A stretch of DNA of 23,250 bases from an uncultured Fretibacterium sp. (GCA_937892105.1 CALAUZ010000398.1:1-23250); one strand, 5' to 3'; counted from the first letter of the stretch, positions 6,274 through 14,935 are shown. Notes: generated from the sequence alone by a model not told the origin. Translations and numbers: made by a program.

Positions 6274-6798
6274 TTACATCTTGCCTAATGCGCGTCTGGT
6301 CTCCGCTAGATAATCTACGCCCTTCACTCGATATATGAAGTTGTATTTATCCACCTCTAGCACTTCTTGACCGTCCCAAAGCACTTTCATGAAGTAAACC
6401 TCATGACTCGTTTTGCCTTCCTGTGAATCGTTCACTGCCAGCTTCCCGATGTCAAATGATTTCGTTACCGCCTTCATGAATACGTTGACGCTATGTGAGA
6501 TATATTCGCCTCTACCTGCGTCAAATGATAGAATTTCTCCGTACATATCCAGAGTATGCGCTACAGGTCTCATTAGCTCCATGAACATTGAGGTTACCGC
6601 CCTCCATGTCAATTCGATAGTGATGCTCTGCATATGACCTAATCCGGGGGAGTCTATTACTCCTGCGATTCCCCCGCCTCGTATTTCACTCGTCATGAAC
6701 TCACCATTCGGAAAATTACCATCCGCTATTCCGGCTTGCTCTTCTCCGTCTATGTACACGTTAAAATTGTTCAGCTTTTCGGGTACTATGTTGCTCAT
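6274..6798 (-). CDS. Phage major tail tube protein (P2 FII-like)
   Basis: A 174-aa protein forming the inner tube of a contractile tail. It starts MSNIVPEKLNNFNVYIDGEE and runs through MTSEIRGGGIAGVIDSPGLG, a pattern seen in P2 FII-type tube proteins (about 170 aa). It ends in a conserved-looking VDKYNFIYRVKGVDYL segment. AAAGGAGGTGAG precedes the ATG. In P2-like order it should directly follow the sheath gene; here a DNA methyltransferase gene is inserted between the two. Confidence 0.9.
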   Translation of the reverse strand: MSNIVPEKLNNFNVYIDGEEQAGIADGNFPNGEFMTSEIRGGGIAGVIDSPGLGHMQSITIELTWRAVTSMFMELMRPVAHTLDMYGEILSFDAGRGEYISHSVNVFMKAVTKSFDIGKLAVNDSQEGKTSHEVYFMKVLWDGQEVLEVDKYNFIYRVKGVDYLAETRRALGKM

Positions 6799-6833
6799 CT
6801 TGTCTCACCTCCTTTCAGTGAGATATATCTAAA

Positions 6834-7595
6834 TCATTCCGAACTTGAACCACTAAATAACCCGCCTTCCGTCAATTTCGTGTAACGTTCGCGGATTATG
6901 TCGCAGTAGTCCGAGCTGATTTCCATCATGAGACATTTACGGCCTGTCATTTCACAGGCGATTAGCGTTGTGCCTGAACCACCGAAACAATCTAGGATTA
7001 CGTCATTGGGCTGGGTGAAGTCCTCTAGGATTTTCATGTGGAGTTCTACGGGCTTTTGTGTTGGATGGATGCGGGATTTTAATTCAAGGTATTTTGAACC
7101 CGCTCGAAATACTCCGTTCCAGACATGACGGTAATATGCTAATCTCTTACCCCAGCTTTTATAGGCCAACTCGCCCGCGCTAAAGTCGGTTTTCTCCATC
7201 CCTTTATCCCAGAAAATCCAACCTCCATTTACTGGCAGAAAATGAGCGAAATATTGACCGCCCCATATGATAAATTTCTTGCTTAGGACTCGCGCTATAT
7301 CGTAATGTTTGCGGGCTGTTTCTTGTGTATCATCACCCTTCATTACGGGATATGATTTAGCGAATAGGGGATTTTTCCGGCCATAATTAAATTCACCCTT
7401 TACCTTTGCGGGCATAACAACACAGTCGCTACCATTGCGCCCGTCCTTATCTTGAACCTTCATACCATAAGGCGGGTCAGTCAGCACTAGATTCACACGT
7501 TCACCATCAACTAGCCTCATTACATCTTCACGACTCGTTGCATCCCCGCACATCAGCTTATGCCGTCCTAGATGCACGATTTCTCCGTATTGCAT
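6834..7595 (-). CDS. DNA methyltransferase (N4/N6, beta-class order)
   Basis: A 253-aa amino-methyltransferase that would transfer methyl from S-adenosylmethionine to adenine N6 or cytosine N4 in DNA. The catalytic motif DPPYGM is at residues 40-45, HPTQKP at 177-182, and the cofactor-binding FGGSGTT at 204-210. Catalytic motif first and cofactor motif last is the beta arrangement (PF01555). The N-terminus (HLGRHKLMCGDAT) resembles the methyltransferase half of ParB-methyltransferase proteins. AGGAGG lies 6 bp before the ATG. No restriction enzyme is nearby, so it is an orphan enzyme, probably protecting phage DNA or altering regulation. It sits between sheath and tube genes as an insertion in the tail operon. 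Confidence 0.92.
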   Translation of the reverse strand: MQYGEIVHLGRHKLMCGDATSREDVMRLVDGERVNLVLTDPPYGMKVQDKDGRNGSDCVVMPAKVKGEFNYGRKNPLFAKSYPVMKGDDTQETARKHYDIARVLSKKFIIWGGQYFAHFLPVNGGWIFWDKGMEKTDFSAGELAYKSWGKRLAYYRHVWNGVFRAGSKYLELKSRIHPTQKPVELHMKILEDFTQPNDVILDCFGGSGTTLIACEMTGRKCLMMEISSDYCDIIRERYTKLTEGGLFSGSSSE

Positions 7596-7615
7596 TCGTT
7601 CCCTCCTACAGAACG

Positions 7616-8809
7616 TTATCCCCTCACTGCCTCAAACAACGCCTGCAAATATTCAGGATCGTATTCAAATATCCCCTCTACCGTCTCTGCTGGCACGGGC
7701 GGCGTAAAAAACACATGAAACCTCAATATTCCGTTCGTGATGTCCGTTAAGGCATTCTCATTCACTTTGAACTCAACTCGCCCGCCTAGTATCATTTCTC
7801 GCGCCTGTAATCCATTCATGAACATGTTAAAGCTATTCACGATTTGACGGATTAACCGCGCTGTCATGGGCTGGTCTGCTTCCTGCCAAAACGTTACTAT
7901 GAATGCGTTGCTGATATAGTCGAACATTCGCCGTACTGGGATAAACACGTCCTTAACGTCTGTGCTTGATGGATAAATCCCTGTACGATTACCCCATGCC
8001 CGCCAACCGCCTGTCCAATTCAACGCTGTAACCACTCCTTGCGAGTTTAGGTAGTTGGCCTCCTCTAGCGTTAGCGTCAACTCTTCTCCTTCACCATCAA
8101 TACAGCTATCACACTGTAACGACTCGTTTGATGGACTCTTATACGGCACATCGCCCCGCGTATGGTCGGTTGAGGCCATGACACCAGCTATTTGCGTTGA
8201 AAGATGATAGACCTTATCGCCTAATTTCACTTTTGGCCAGCACACTATCATGCGTTTGTCCGTGTAATTGTGTGAAGTTTTCCATGATGAAACATCGCTA
8301 TACTTTGATGCTCCTGATGCTGAACACGGAACATCTACTAACGCTATACATGTAAATACCCCTGAAACATTCGCGGCTTTAGCTTTCATTACAGCGGCTA
8401 CTTCTGGCACTTCTGACCACTTCGGCGCTAATATCATCCCAGGTATGAGCCTGAATTTGGGGTACACATGATTCACTAATTCGAGGCCTGTATATTTGCC
8501 CGTTGTAGAGTCATAGCCCCCGATTATCTTGGCGGCTGTTGCTGTTTTACCCACGTTGATTAACACTGCAGGCGCTTGACCGTATAATGCGAATTGCGAG
8601 TATATAAACTCATTGAGCGTATATGTCTCCCAATCGTCGGAAGCTCCAAATGTCTCGATTGCTTCCTCATATGAATAGACGAGGACGGGTACATTCACAG
8701 GTCCTTTTGACGCTGTTCCGACTACTACGGGTAATCCTGACTCTCCTGTTACGGGCGCAATAATACTCGTGGCAACTTCTGACTTGTATATCCCATGTGT
8801 GAACGCCAT
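7616..8809 (-). CDS. Phage tail sheath protein (contractile tail)
   Basis: A 397-aa protein forming the contractile outer sheath. It starts with the typical MAFTHGIYKSEVATSIIAP strand, continues through VVVGTASKGPVNVPVLVYS, and ends with a C-terminal domain (ADQPMTARLIRQIVNSFN...) characteristic of the P2 FI/Mu L sheath family. Length matches P2 FI (about 396 aa). It starts 3 bp after the stop of the 73-aa gene upstream. Its presence is the main proof that the phage is a myovirus type. Confidence 0.95.
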   Translation of the reverse strand: MAFTHGIYKSEVATSIIAPVTGESGLPVVVGTASKGPVNVPVLVYSYEEAIETFGASDDWETYTLNEFIYSQFALYGQAPAVLINVGKTATAAKIIGGYDSTTGKYTGLELVNHVYPKFRLIPGMILAPKWSEVPEVAAVMKAKAANVSGVFTCIALVDVPCSASGASKYSDVSSWKTSHNYTDKRMIVCWPKVKLGDKVYHLSTQIAGVMASTDHTRGDVPYKSPSNESLQCDSCIDGEGEELTLTLEEANYLNSQGVVTALNWTGGWRAWGNRTGIYPSSTDVKDVFIPVRRMFDYISNAFIVTFWQEADQPMTARLIRQIVNSFNMFMNGLQAREMILGGRVEFKVNENALTDITNGILRFHVFFTPPVPAETVEGIFEYDPEYLQALFEAVRG

Positions 8810-8812
8810 AAC

Positions 8813-9034
8813 CTAATTCCCCCTTTCAGCAAACTCTTTCACAGTGATGATATTTGCCTTCACGATTGAATCCTCTTCGCATATTTTCTTCAGCCATTCA
8901 GGAAGCGGAGAAATATATACTGCATATTTCTTTAAGCCCCGTTTCATGTCTGACTCTCCAACATAAATAAAAGGCCCTGAATCTGTTTCTGACTCAGAGC
9001 CTCCAGCCGTCATTTCATATTCATCTTCCATCAT
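8813..9034 (-). CDS. Small conserved-type protein between tail terminator and sheath genes
   Basis: A 73-aa protein with an acidic, serine-rich N-terminus (to about residue 20), then GPFIYVGESDMKRGLKKYAVY and a C-terminal PEWLKKICEE...VKEFAERG part. Small proteins of this layout often occur just upstream of the sheath gene in Mu-like and Firmicutes contractile prophages (DUF2635-like), but I could not verify the family. The start overlaps the preceding gene stop by 4 bp (ATGA); a second ATG follows immediately. Confidence 0.7.
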   Translation of the reverse strand: MMEDEYEMTAGGSESETDSGPFIYVGESDMKRGLKKYAVYISPLPEWLKKICEEDSIVKANIITVKEFAERGN

Positions 9035-9567
9035 CTTCGCACCTCACTGCGATATACAAATTCATATGGCCTGCGTGGCCTCCCTATGTCGAACACTAAC
9101 GACATCTCACCAAAATATACTGGGTAGGTATCTGCCTCCAACATCCGCGAGGTTATCGGCATTTGAACAACATACTTACGCGATATTACTCGGTCTATCA
9201 TTAGGTCATGGCGCACCTTATCTATCATTCCCATAATATCCCGCCAACCTTGACACTCTGGACTCGCGTCATACACTCCAAAGAGCAATCGCATATTCAC
9301 ACGCGACATGTCTAACCTGTTTTCCTCATTGTCGATTATGTCTCCGCATTTCACGATTACACACGGAAAATTCGCCTCATAATCTGAATCATCATAGCCC
9401 TTCATGCCTTGTGCTGTGTCTGTGAACGTTATCCCTTGCGGCTGTGGTATATATTGACGAAATATGCGGATTTCCTGCAAAATCCCGTTCTTATTGAGCA
9501 GTTTATAGCCCTCAAAACAATTCACTAGCCATACTGATAATCCATCTGCTAATTCTATTGCGTTCAC
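9031..9567 (-). CDS. Putative tail terminator / tail completion protein
   Basis: A 178-aa protein located between the gpZ-like gene and the sheath gene, the place of the tail terminator. Visible features are a mixed alpha/beta N-terminus, the segment YEANFPCVIVKCGD followed by RVNMRLLFGVYD, and a helix GWRDIMGMIDKVRHDLM. This arrangement is frequent in neck or tail-end proteins of the lambda U/Mu gp37 group. The start overlaps the gpZ-like stop by 4 bp and the stop overlaps the next gene by 4 bp. Function is inferred mainly from position. Confidence 0.6.
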   Translation of the reverse strand: MNAIELADGLSVWLVNCFEGYKLLNKNGILQEIRIFRQYIPQPQGITFTDTAQGMKGYDDSDYEANFPCVIVKCGDIIDNEENRLDMSRVNMRLLFGVYDASPECQGWRDIMGMIDKVRHDLMIDRVISRKYVVQMPITSRMLEADTYPVYFGEMSLVFDIGRPRRPYEFVYRSEVRR

Positions 9568-10118
9568 CTTATCACCCCCAATTGTCGCATTACTTCATGA
9601 CGTAAACGGTCTGCAAAATTCTTCTCCGCCTCATTCAATATTTCCTGTGAGACTTCTTCATTCTCTAACATTTGTGGAACTGCTGGACTCACTAACTGCT
9701 TTATGTCCATTCGGGCGCGTCCTATTCGGGAAAATGCCAGGAGCTTGCCGGAATTTCTGCCAGGTATCAGGAAGCCGCGAGGGATTGTTTTCATTCCGCC
9801 TTCATGCTTTACCTGGGCGGTTAGGCCATGTCTTACGGGGATTTTCTTCGGCGATATTCGGTAGTCTGAGAGATTTACACGCCGTCCTCTAGACATGAAC
9901 ATTCCGCCTAATTGATTTGCACGAATCGTTATCGTTTTGCGGACTTTGCCAGGCTTTATGACGTATTCTCGCGTTACAGCTTGTACTGCATCGGTGCGCA
10001 TCATTTCAAGCGTTCGTTTCCCGGAGTATTTGAGCGCGGTTTGAAGCCCTTTAGGGATATGGGATAAGAGTTGTTTTGCGCGGAGAATTTGACTCACATC
10101 GGCATGTAAGCTAATCAT
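9564..10118 (-). CDS. Minor tail protein Z-like (head-tail neck region)
   Basis: A 184-aa basic protein. The N-terminal half (AKQLLSHIPKGLQTALKYSGKR then REYVIKPGKVRKTITIR) resembles the lambda gpZ/HK97 gp10-type family that joins the head to the tail. It contains a loop rich in glycine and basic residues (SRGRRVNLSDYRISPKKIPVRHG). The C-terminus is helical and acidic/basic. It comes one base after the second HicA-like gene and is coupled to the tail terminator gene downstream. Lambda order places Z right after FII, which fits once the HicB/HicA pair is removed. Confidence 0.75.
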   Translation of the reverse strand: MISLHADVSQILRAKQLLSHIPKGLQTALKYSGKRTLEMMRTDAVQAVTREYVIKPGKVRKTITIRANQLGGMFMSRGRRVNLSDYRISPKKIPVRHGLTAQVKHEGGMKTIPRGFLIPGRNSGKLLAFSRIGRARMDIKQLVSPAVPQMLENEEVSQEILNEAEKNFADRLRHEVMRQLGVIR

Positions 10119-10119
10119 G

Positions 10120-10338
10120 TTATAGCCCCCGATTAAATTCGTCCTGCGTTATGCGTAATTCGCGCTTTAATATCTGCTTCCACAACTTTGAAGGAATTTC
10201 ACCGCTTCCATGTGAACAATATGAACGTATATAGCTCCCATCCGCTTGGCGTTTCCTGTAATAATAGTGGTCGCTAACTCGATAAAGCTCCCAGCCGTTT
10301 CGGTCAAGATAACGCTTTAATTCTGACCAGCTAGGCAT
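10120..10338 (-). CDS. HicA-like mRNA interferase toxin (second cassette)
   Basis: A 72-aa protein of the HicA/YcfA double-stranded-RNA-binding-fold type. It opens with the WSELKRYLDRNGWELYRV helix-strand. It has the candidate active histidine in SDHYYYRK (residue 23), then a polar strand, and ends EIPSKLWKQILKRELRITQDEF, as in longer phage-type HicA proteins. It overlaps the upstream HicB-like gene by 22 bp, an antitoxin-first order. It looks intact. It sits inside the head-tail operon between connector and gpZ-like genes. HicA enzymes cleave mRNA in the cytoplasm and are blocked by the partner HicB. Confidence 0.7.
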   Translation of the reverse strand: MPSWSELKRYLDRNGWELYRVSDHYYYRKRQADGSYIRSYCSHGSGEIPSKLWKQILKRELRITQDEFNRGL

Positions 10339-10634
10339 TGTGCTAACTCCTCATCATCTGAAAGACATATTTTTACAACATAGGGCAATTCTTCGGGATT
10401 ATGTGCTAACCAGTCTGATATATCCTCACAATATGACAGCGCAAACTCACGCAACATTTTCACCAATTCGGCGCGGCATGTTTCATATTCGGGGGCGTTG
10501 GCATGGGTAATAATTTCATTCGTCCAGCCGCTTATTGTCCCATCGGATTCCTGGACATATTCTGCCGTAAGCGGTAATGCTTTCATACCTGCCATTAAGG
10601 CCGTAAATAATACTGTGTTTTTTCGCTCTTCCAT
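10317..10634 (-). CDS. HicB-like antitoxin candidate (second cassette)
   Basis: A 105-aa acidic protein preceding the HicA-like gene. A strand-rich core (LPLTAEYVQESDGTISGWTN) and a helix with TCRAELVKMLREFALSY recall the degraded-RNase-H-like fold of HicB. The C-terminal part is acidic (DDEELAQCL). No DNA-binding domain is seen. Assignment as antitoxin relies on the HicA-like partner and the 22-bp overlap. AAGGA lies 11 bp before the ATG. It could otherwise be an unrelated small phage protein. Confidence 0.55.
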   Translation of the reverse strand: MEERKNTVLFTALMAGMKALPLTAEYVQESDGTISGWTNEIITHANAPEYETCRAELVKMLREFALSYCEDISDWLAHNPEELPYVVKICLSDDEELAQCLAGQN

Positions 10635-10666
10635 CTTTCACACATCCTTTTGTCGGAATATGTGAA

Positions 10667-11008
10667 TCATACATCATTGCCGGATAACTCTAAACGCCAC
10701 ACCATACCTTGCATATCATACACATCTTCTATCACATACAACTTACCGTCTACCCTTATTGACTGACCGGGATTCACGCGCTTCACGTCCTTTTGACGCA
10801 CGTATAACACTCTGCCGGAGATGTCGTATCCTTCTCCCTGTGATCCTCCAGCCGGGACTCTATGGCGTTTGTCGCGTACGAATATGCATATCAGATTCCG
10901 CCCATCAACGTCCCTATATTGCGCTAATTCCTCGTCATCAAACCATGCGAAAAAATCTGCGCATTCATCTTGACTAGTATCCCGAAATTTCGGTATATGC
11001 CTGTGCAT
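10667..11008 (-). CDS. Head-tail connector protein (lambda FII-like position)
   Basis: A 113-aa protein if started at 11008, where AAGGA lies 10 bp upstream and the gene begins 23 bp after the capsid stop. Earlier in-frame starts (11059, 11134) would overlap the capsid gene. The N-terminal half includes CADFFAWFDDEEL and a strand NLICIFVRDKRH. The C-terminal half is beta-rich with RVNPGQSIRVDGKLYVIEDV, as in small head-tail joining proteins of the FII/ATP-binding type. It follows the major capsid gene directly, the position of lambda FI/FII. Family is inferred. Confidence 0.6.
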   Translation of the reverse strand: MHRHIPKFRDTSQDECADFFAWFDDEELAQYRDVDGRNLICIFVRDKRHRVPAGGSQGEGYDISGRVLYVRQKDVKRVNPGQSIRVDGKLYVIEDVYDMQGMVWRLELSGNDV

Positions 11009-11031
11009 TTTCGCGGCTTCCTTCCAAAACT

Positions 11032-12069
11032 TTATACTACTTCTTTCATCACGTACCATGACTCTAAATCCTTTGGCATTGGCAACGGCCGGGACGCTAG
11101 ATATATTTCCTTCGCGGGAGGGTCTACACTCCATGCCGTATAGGGTACATATTTCCCCATCTCCGTAACATATTCGCCTGTCTTTGCGTCTATATACGTT
11201 ACGGCTCCGTATAACATCATGTTGCGTTCGCGAGAGGATATTAATATTGCTGTCTTAGGGTCAATCATCGGCAATATATCGCCCGTTGAATCGTCATCGT
11301 AATACTCATCGTAGCCGTAGATGTCCGCGAATAACCCCGGTAATGCTATGCGCCCTATATATTGAACCCCCGGCTCTAATTCTGTTGGACGTATTTCTCC
11401 GCTATCAACCCTGCGCAAATCTAATAGCTTCATGAACTTGGCATTATCCATTAGGGCATTGGCCGCTTCACTACCAAGAATTAACGTATCTGGATTGCTA
11501 CCCTTCTTGCGCAATTCCTGTGAGACTTTGGCCAGCTTCCCGGGTATGTCGTAACCTGATACCCATTTTTCTCCGCTGATTGTCGACTCGATGCCCTCAA
11601 ATCCATAATCACACACCGCATTCAATCCGCGCCCCTTGATACGCAATATCCCTTCCTGTAACACTTGCGCACACATTTGCTCTTCCCTACGCGCTATCAT
11701 GTCTTGCAACTCTATCAAATCTCGTGCTGCCATTTCTGCCGCTCTATCTTCTGGCGTAAGACCTGAGTCATATGGCGATTCTCCGAGTAACTTTTGCGCA
11801 ACTGTGTCATTCGTTATGACCCGCTTAGGCGTTACCGATGGGGCTGTGAACGTTTTGACTTCATAACCATCACGCTCTACTGACTCACTTCCGGCATAAG
11901 GACTCGTATACGGTGCTAGACGCCGCTTTATGCCTTGAATTTCAAAGCTAACGGACTTGGTTGGGAAAAATACATCTTCTGGGAAAAACCTCGTACGTAA
12001 GAATGTCTTGGCGGGTATTGATTTACGGATTGCACCGCGTAATGTTTTCGGATCGTAATAATCTGTCAT
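11032..12069 (-). CDS. Major capsid protein (lambda gpE family)
   Basis: A 345-aa shell protein of the lambda E type (PF03864, usual length about 340 aa). Family-like features are the N-terminal TFLRTRFFPE and VSFEIQGIKRRLAPY stretches, followed by AYAGSE-type and VTPKRVITN segments. A helical spine (AAEMAARDLIELQDMIARREE) leads to QVLQEGILRIKG, and a late GAVTYIDAKTGEYV strand region ends the protein. It starts 4 bp after the decoration gene stop, matching lambda D-E order. No damage is seen. Confidence 0.93.
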   Translation of the reverse strand: MTDYYDPKTLRGAIRKSIPAKTFLRTRFFPEDVFFPTKSVSFEIQGIKRRLAPYTSPYAGSESVERDGYEVKTFTAPSVTPKRVITNDTVAQKLLGESPYDSGLTPEDRAAEMAARDLIELQDMIARREEQMCAQVLQEGILRIKGRGLNAVCDYGFEGIESTISGEKWVSGYDIPGKLAKVSQELRKKGSNPDTLILGSEAANALMDNAKFMKLLDLRRVDSGEIRPTELEPGVQYIGRIALPGLFADIYGYDEYYDDDSTGDILPMIDPKTAILISSRERNMMLYGAVTYIDAKTGEYVTEMGKYVPYTAWSVDPPAKEIYLASRPLPMPKDLESWYVMKEVV

Positions 12070-12073
12070 GCTA

Positions 12074-12433
12074 TCACCTCAAAAATATTTTGTGCTTCCT
12101 CATCGCCGACTCTAAATCGGCTATTTCTATTGACTCGTCATATACCAGCGAATTTTGATTGAAACGCCCGCTTACGTATACCCATAATTCGCCTTCATCG
12201 CCGTCCTCAAACGTTAGGTCATTGCACATTATCACAATCTCCTCGGCTGATGAGAGCCCTGCACTTGTCGCCTTCACGAATGAATCACCTGACGACATTA
12301 ACACCTCGCCACGCTTATATTCCCCGGCTGTCGTCAGCTTTATCACTCCGACTTCCACACATCCGCCCGCTATAAGCGAATCTCCGGCTGGCACTTCTAT
12401 TACGTCATACAACTTTTCTTCATATTCGGCCAT
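12074..12433 (-). CDS. Head decoration protein (lambda gpD-like)
   Basis: A 119-aa small beta-rich protein between protease and capsid genes, the place of lambda gpD (110 aa). It has AGDSLIAGGCVEVGVIKLT and a glycine-containing YKRGEVLM strand, common in gpD-type decoration proteins, and then a YVSGRFNQNSLVYD segment. It would stabilise the expanded capsid from outside. GGAGG is 10 bp before the ATG. Confidence 0.85.
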   Translation of the reverse strand: MAEYEEKLYDVIEVPAGDSLIAGGCVEVGVIKLTTAGEYKRGEVLMSSGDSFVKATSAGLSSAEEIVIMCNDLTFEDGDEGELWVYVSGRFNQNSLVYDESIEIADLESAMRKHKIFLR

Positions 12434-12436
12434 GTC

Positions 12437-13222
12437 TTAACGTCCTCCCCTCATACGGTTCATTTTCTCTACCATCATATCCGCATATCCATTGGCCACT
12501 TCTACTGCTGAGGCCGTTATGTCATCGAACATCGCTTTTACCTTCCTATGCGACTCTACCTTCAACAACTCTAACGCTATATCCTTCACGCTTTCATATG
12601 TCTCATACTTGGCTCGTGATATTATTTCTTCACGGCCTGGAGCGTTTATTTCGTCCAATCCTCTTAGACGTTCTCGTTCTGCCTTTACGCCATCTTCATA
12701 CGTTAATTTTGACGTGTTCTGTATGGCCTCCCCTACGTAATCGACAAATCCTAATGTCTTGGCCTCTACTCCATTCATCCAGGTCTCTGCGTCCATTAGC
12801 CTTATTACTTCGTCATGCGGTAATCCTGTACGTGTCTCATATATCCCTGCTATTGAATCGCGTATCTTGGTGAGTAATTCACTCATCGCGGCCATGTCGG
12901 ATGCTTCACCGTATACGCCTCCTACAGGGTTATGAATCATCATTAGCGCGTTTGACGGCATGAAGATATTATCCCCCGCCATCGCTATAATACTTGCTGC
13001 ACTGGCGCATATCCCATCAACAAATACATTCACTGTAACGGCATGCCCCTTAAACCAGTTATACACCGCTAAGGCCTCGAACACATCGCCTCCGCTGGAA
13101 TTTATGCGTAACGTTATCTCTTGGGCTGTCAGGTCTAATGCCTTCAACAGCTTTTGCGCCGTTAATCCTTGTTCTATGCTGTCATATAAGCATATCTCGT
13201 TGTCATTCCTTATGCTGTACAC
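12437..13222 (-). CDS. ClpP-type head maturation protease (gpC-like), possibly with scaffold tail
   Basis: A 261-aa serine peptidase of the S14/SppA-like fold used to mature the prohead. Residues 37-46 (TLRINSSGGD) form the conserved strand-turn, the nucleophile is probably S74 in GICASAAS, and the histidine is H97 in MMIHNP. The peptidase domain ends near residue 170. The remaining 90 residues are helical and charged (AERERLRGLDE, ESVKDIALELLKVE) and may serve as scaffold, as lambda Nu3 overlaps C. It overlaps the portal gene by 20 bp. Confidence 0.92.
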   Translation of the reverse strand: MYSIRNDNEICLYDSIEQGLTAQKLLKALDLTAQEITLRINSSGGDVFEALAVYNWFKGHAVTVNVFVDGICASAASIIAMAGDNIFMPSNALMMIHNPVGGVYGEASDMAAMSELLTKIRDSIAGIYETRTGLPHDEVIRLMDAETWMNGVEAKTLGFVDYVGEAIQNTSKLTYEDGVKAERERLRGLDEINAPGREEIISRAKYETYESVKDIALELLKVESHRKVKAMFDDITASAVEVANGYADMMVEKMNRMRGGR

Positions 13223-14654
13223 TGCCGATTAAACTCCTTTCACGCTTTAACGCCTTCATATTTAGGTCAAAATCTTCACCAGTTAATTCACTTGTCTCAC
13301 GCTGATATGTACTGAATCCGTGCTGTACCTTCAAGATTGACGCGTTCACTTCCTTCACGGGGTCAAGCTGACCTTGTGACGGCCCTGTCCATGATGCCCA
13401 AGCATATAATTTCCTCGTAAACTCATCATGATAACCACTAGCTTTTATTCGCCCTTTTGTTATCGCTTCCATTAACCACTCTTCATATATTGGTTGACAG
13501 AAATTTGACGCAAACCACTCTCGCCAATACCTAAACAGCTTCCATGCTTCCAACAATGCACCGCGCGAGGCACTATAACTTGCGGTGAAGTTCAAGAATA
13601 AAAGCTCAGCGGGTATACCTAAACAGCCTCCAATTTGACGCACTAGACTTTGAACAAACGAGTCAAACGTTACATTAGGCCGATTCGGTGATACTCCTAC
13701 AGGCTTTACCCCTTCAGGTAAGTCCATTATTGCACCGTACATTTCTCCCTGTGTCGGTAGCTCCATGCCGGACGACTCCCCTAATCCTTCTTCACTCGCG
13801 TATTCTTCCTCGCCTATTACTCCTTCTCCGCGCGGCTCATGCTCAAAGAATATTGCGTACATTCCACTAACTACGGCTGCCATTAACTCAGCGTCTGTAT
13901 ACCTGCCTAACTGCTTTAACTGCTCTATTACGGGCGCTAAATATGGAACGCCTCTATGCTGGGAAATTCTTTCAGGGTTAATCAGGTGAATTATGTTGCG
14001 GTGATTTGACGTGTATAACGGCACTCGACTATATTGCAATCGGGGCTGATTCGTCATTTCAGAATCGGGATGTCGATTTGCTATCCAATACGCACAGGGC
14101 CGACCGTAGGAATCTAATTCGACTCCTTCGTCTATCATCGCTCCTGATGGCTTCACCGGGGGTGTGGCTAATCGGTCAGATTCTATCAGCATTACTTGAG
14201 TCGTGTACACATGGCCATAATCCCATCCATAACGCAACATTGCTAGGCATTCACCGTCCAACAATAACGCCCTAAACGCTGAGACTTGCAACTCATAAAA
14301 ATTCAGCTGACGGCAAAAATCACAATCCTTTAACGATGCCCAATAATCAAACTCAGCTTCTGCACGTGATGCCCATTTTCGCGCCTCATCTTCGGCCATG
14401 TTCAGCAATTCAGGGTCAATTCGGACATTCAGCTTTAAGCCTGAGCCTATTGCGTTTAACGTTAGACGGTCTATTGCTCCGCGTCCTAACGGGCCTCCTC
14501 CAGCGTATAAATCCCGTGAACGTTCACGCAGTAAGGGCAGATTTTCCGAGATGTCTTCATGCGGGGATTTTGAGGCACTTACCCATTGAAGAAGGCTTGT
14601 TTTTCCACGTGATGCCCCGTGATGAGAGTAACCTGAATTACGAATCTTCACCAT
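13203..14654 (-). CDS. Portal protein (lambda gpB family)
   Basis: A 483-aa protein forming the dodecameric ring at the DNA-packaging vertex. The N-terminus carries LLRERSRDLYAGGGPLGRGA, leading to LNAIGSGLKLN, a hallmark of lambda-family portals (PF05136). Other family stretches are HLINPERISQHRGVPYLAPV and the C-terminal region with FLNFTASYSASRGALLEAW. AAGGAGG precedes the ATG. It overlaps gpW by 7 bp upstream and the protease by 20 bp downstream. Length is a little under lambda B (533 aa). Confidence 0.95.
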   Translation of the reverse strand: MVKIRNSGYSHHGASRGKTSLLQWVSASKSPHEDISENLPLLRERSRDLYAGGGPLGRGAIDRLTLNAIGSGLKLNVRIDPELLNMAEDEARKWASRAEAEFDYWASLKDCDFCRQLNFYELQVSAFRALLLDGECLAMLRYGWDYGHVYTTQVMLIESDRLATPPVKPSGAMIDEGVELDSYGRPCAYWIANRHPDSEMTNQPRLQYSRVPLYTSNHRNIIHLINPERISQHRGVPYLAPVIEQLKQLGRYTDAELMAAVVSGMYAIFFEHEPRGEGVIGEEEYASEEGLGESSGMELPTQGEMYGAIMDLPEGVKPVGVSPNRPNVTFDSFVQSLVRQIGGCLGIPAELLFLNFTASYSASRGALLEAWKLFRYWREWFASNFCQPIYEEWLMEAITKGRIKASGYHDEFTRKLYAWASWTGPSQGQLDPVKEVNASILKVQHGFSTYQRETSELTGEDFDLNMKALKRERSLIGSVQHKE

Positions 14655-14920
14655 CGCGATAACCTCCTTGCATGATACATGTTCACTCCGTCTACTGGCA
14701 CTACATAGCGTAAACGACTGCGCATTACCCTAAATCCTTCTTCACGCTCTACTCGCCTTACCTCATTTTCCAGCTCATTTATCATCTTTATCACTGTTCC
14801 TAAATCGGCACGAGTTAGCTTTAAGCCCTCAATCTCGTACGATTGCCCCGTGAGTATGGCTTTTTCGGCGCGGTAATATGTCAGTAATCGCCCTCGTAAT
14901 ATCTCTAGTTTGGCACTCAT
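14648..14920 (-). CDS. Head-tail joining protein gpW-like
   Basis: A 90-aa helical protein between terminase and portal genes, the lambda W position. I chose the ATG at 14920 because GGGAGGTG lies just before it; an in-frame ATG at 14935 would include that site in the coding sequence. Residues 3-20 and 37-58 form helices (LEILRGRLLTYYRAEKAI; DLGTVIKMINELENEVRRV), with an intervening ...QSYEIEGLKLTRA loop seen in gpW homologues. The basic C-terminus follows. It overlaps the portal start. Confidence 0.85.
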   Translation of the reverse strand: MSAKLEILRGRLLTYYRAEKAILTGQSYEIEGLKLTRADLGTVIKMINELENEVRRVEREEGFRVMRSRLRYVVPVDGVNMYHARRLSRW

Positions 14921-14935
14921 GGCTTCACCTCCCAT

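Noticed and set aside
11009..11134. Longer start for the connector gene
   Set aside because: It would overlap the capsid gene by up to 103 bp; the ATG at 11008 has a good ribosome binding site and sits just after the capsid stop.
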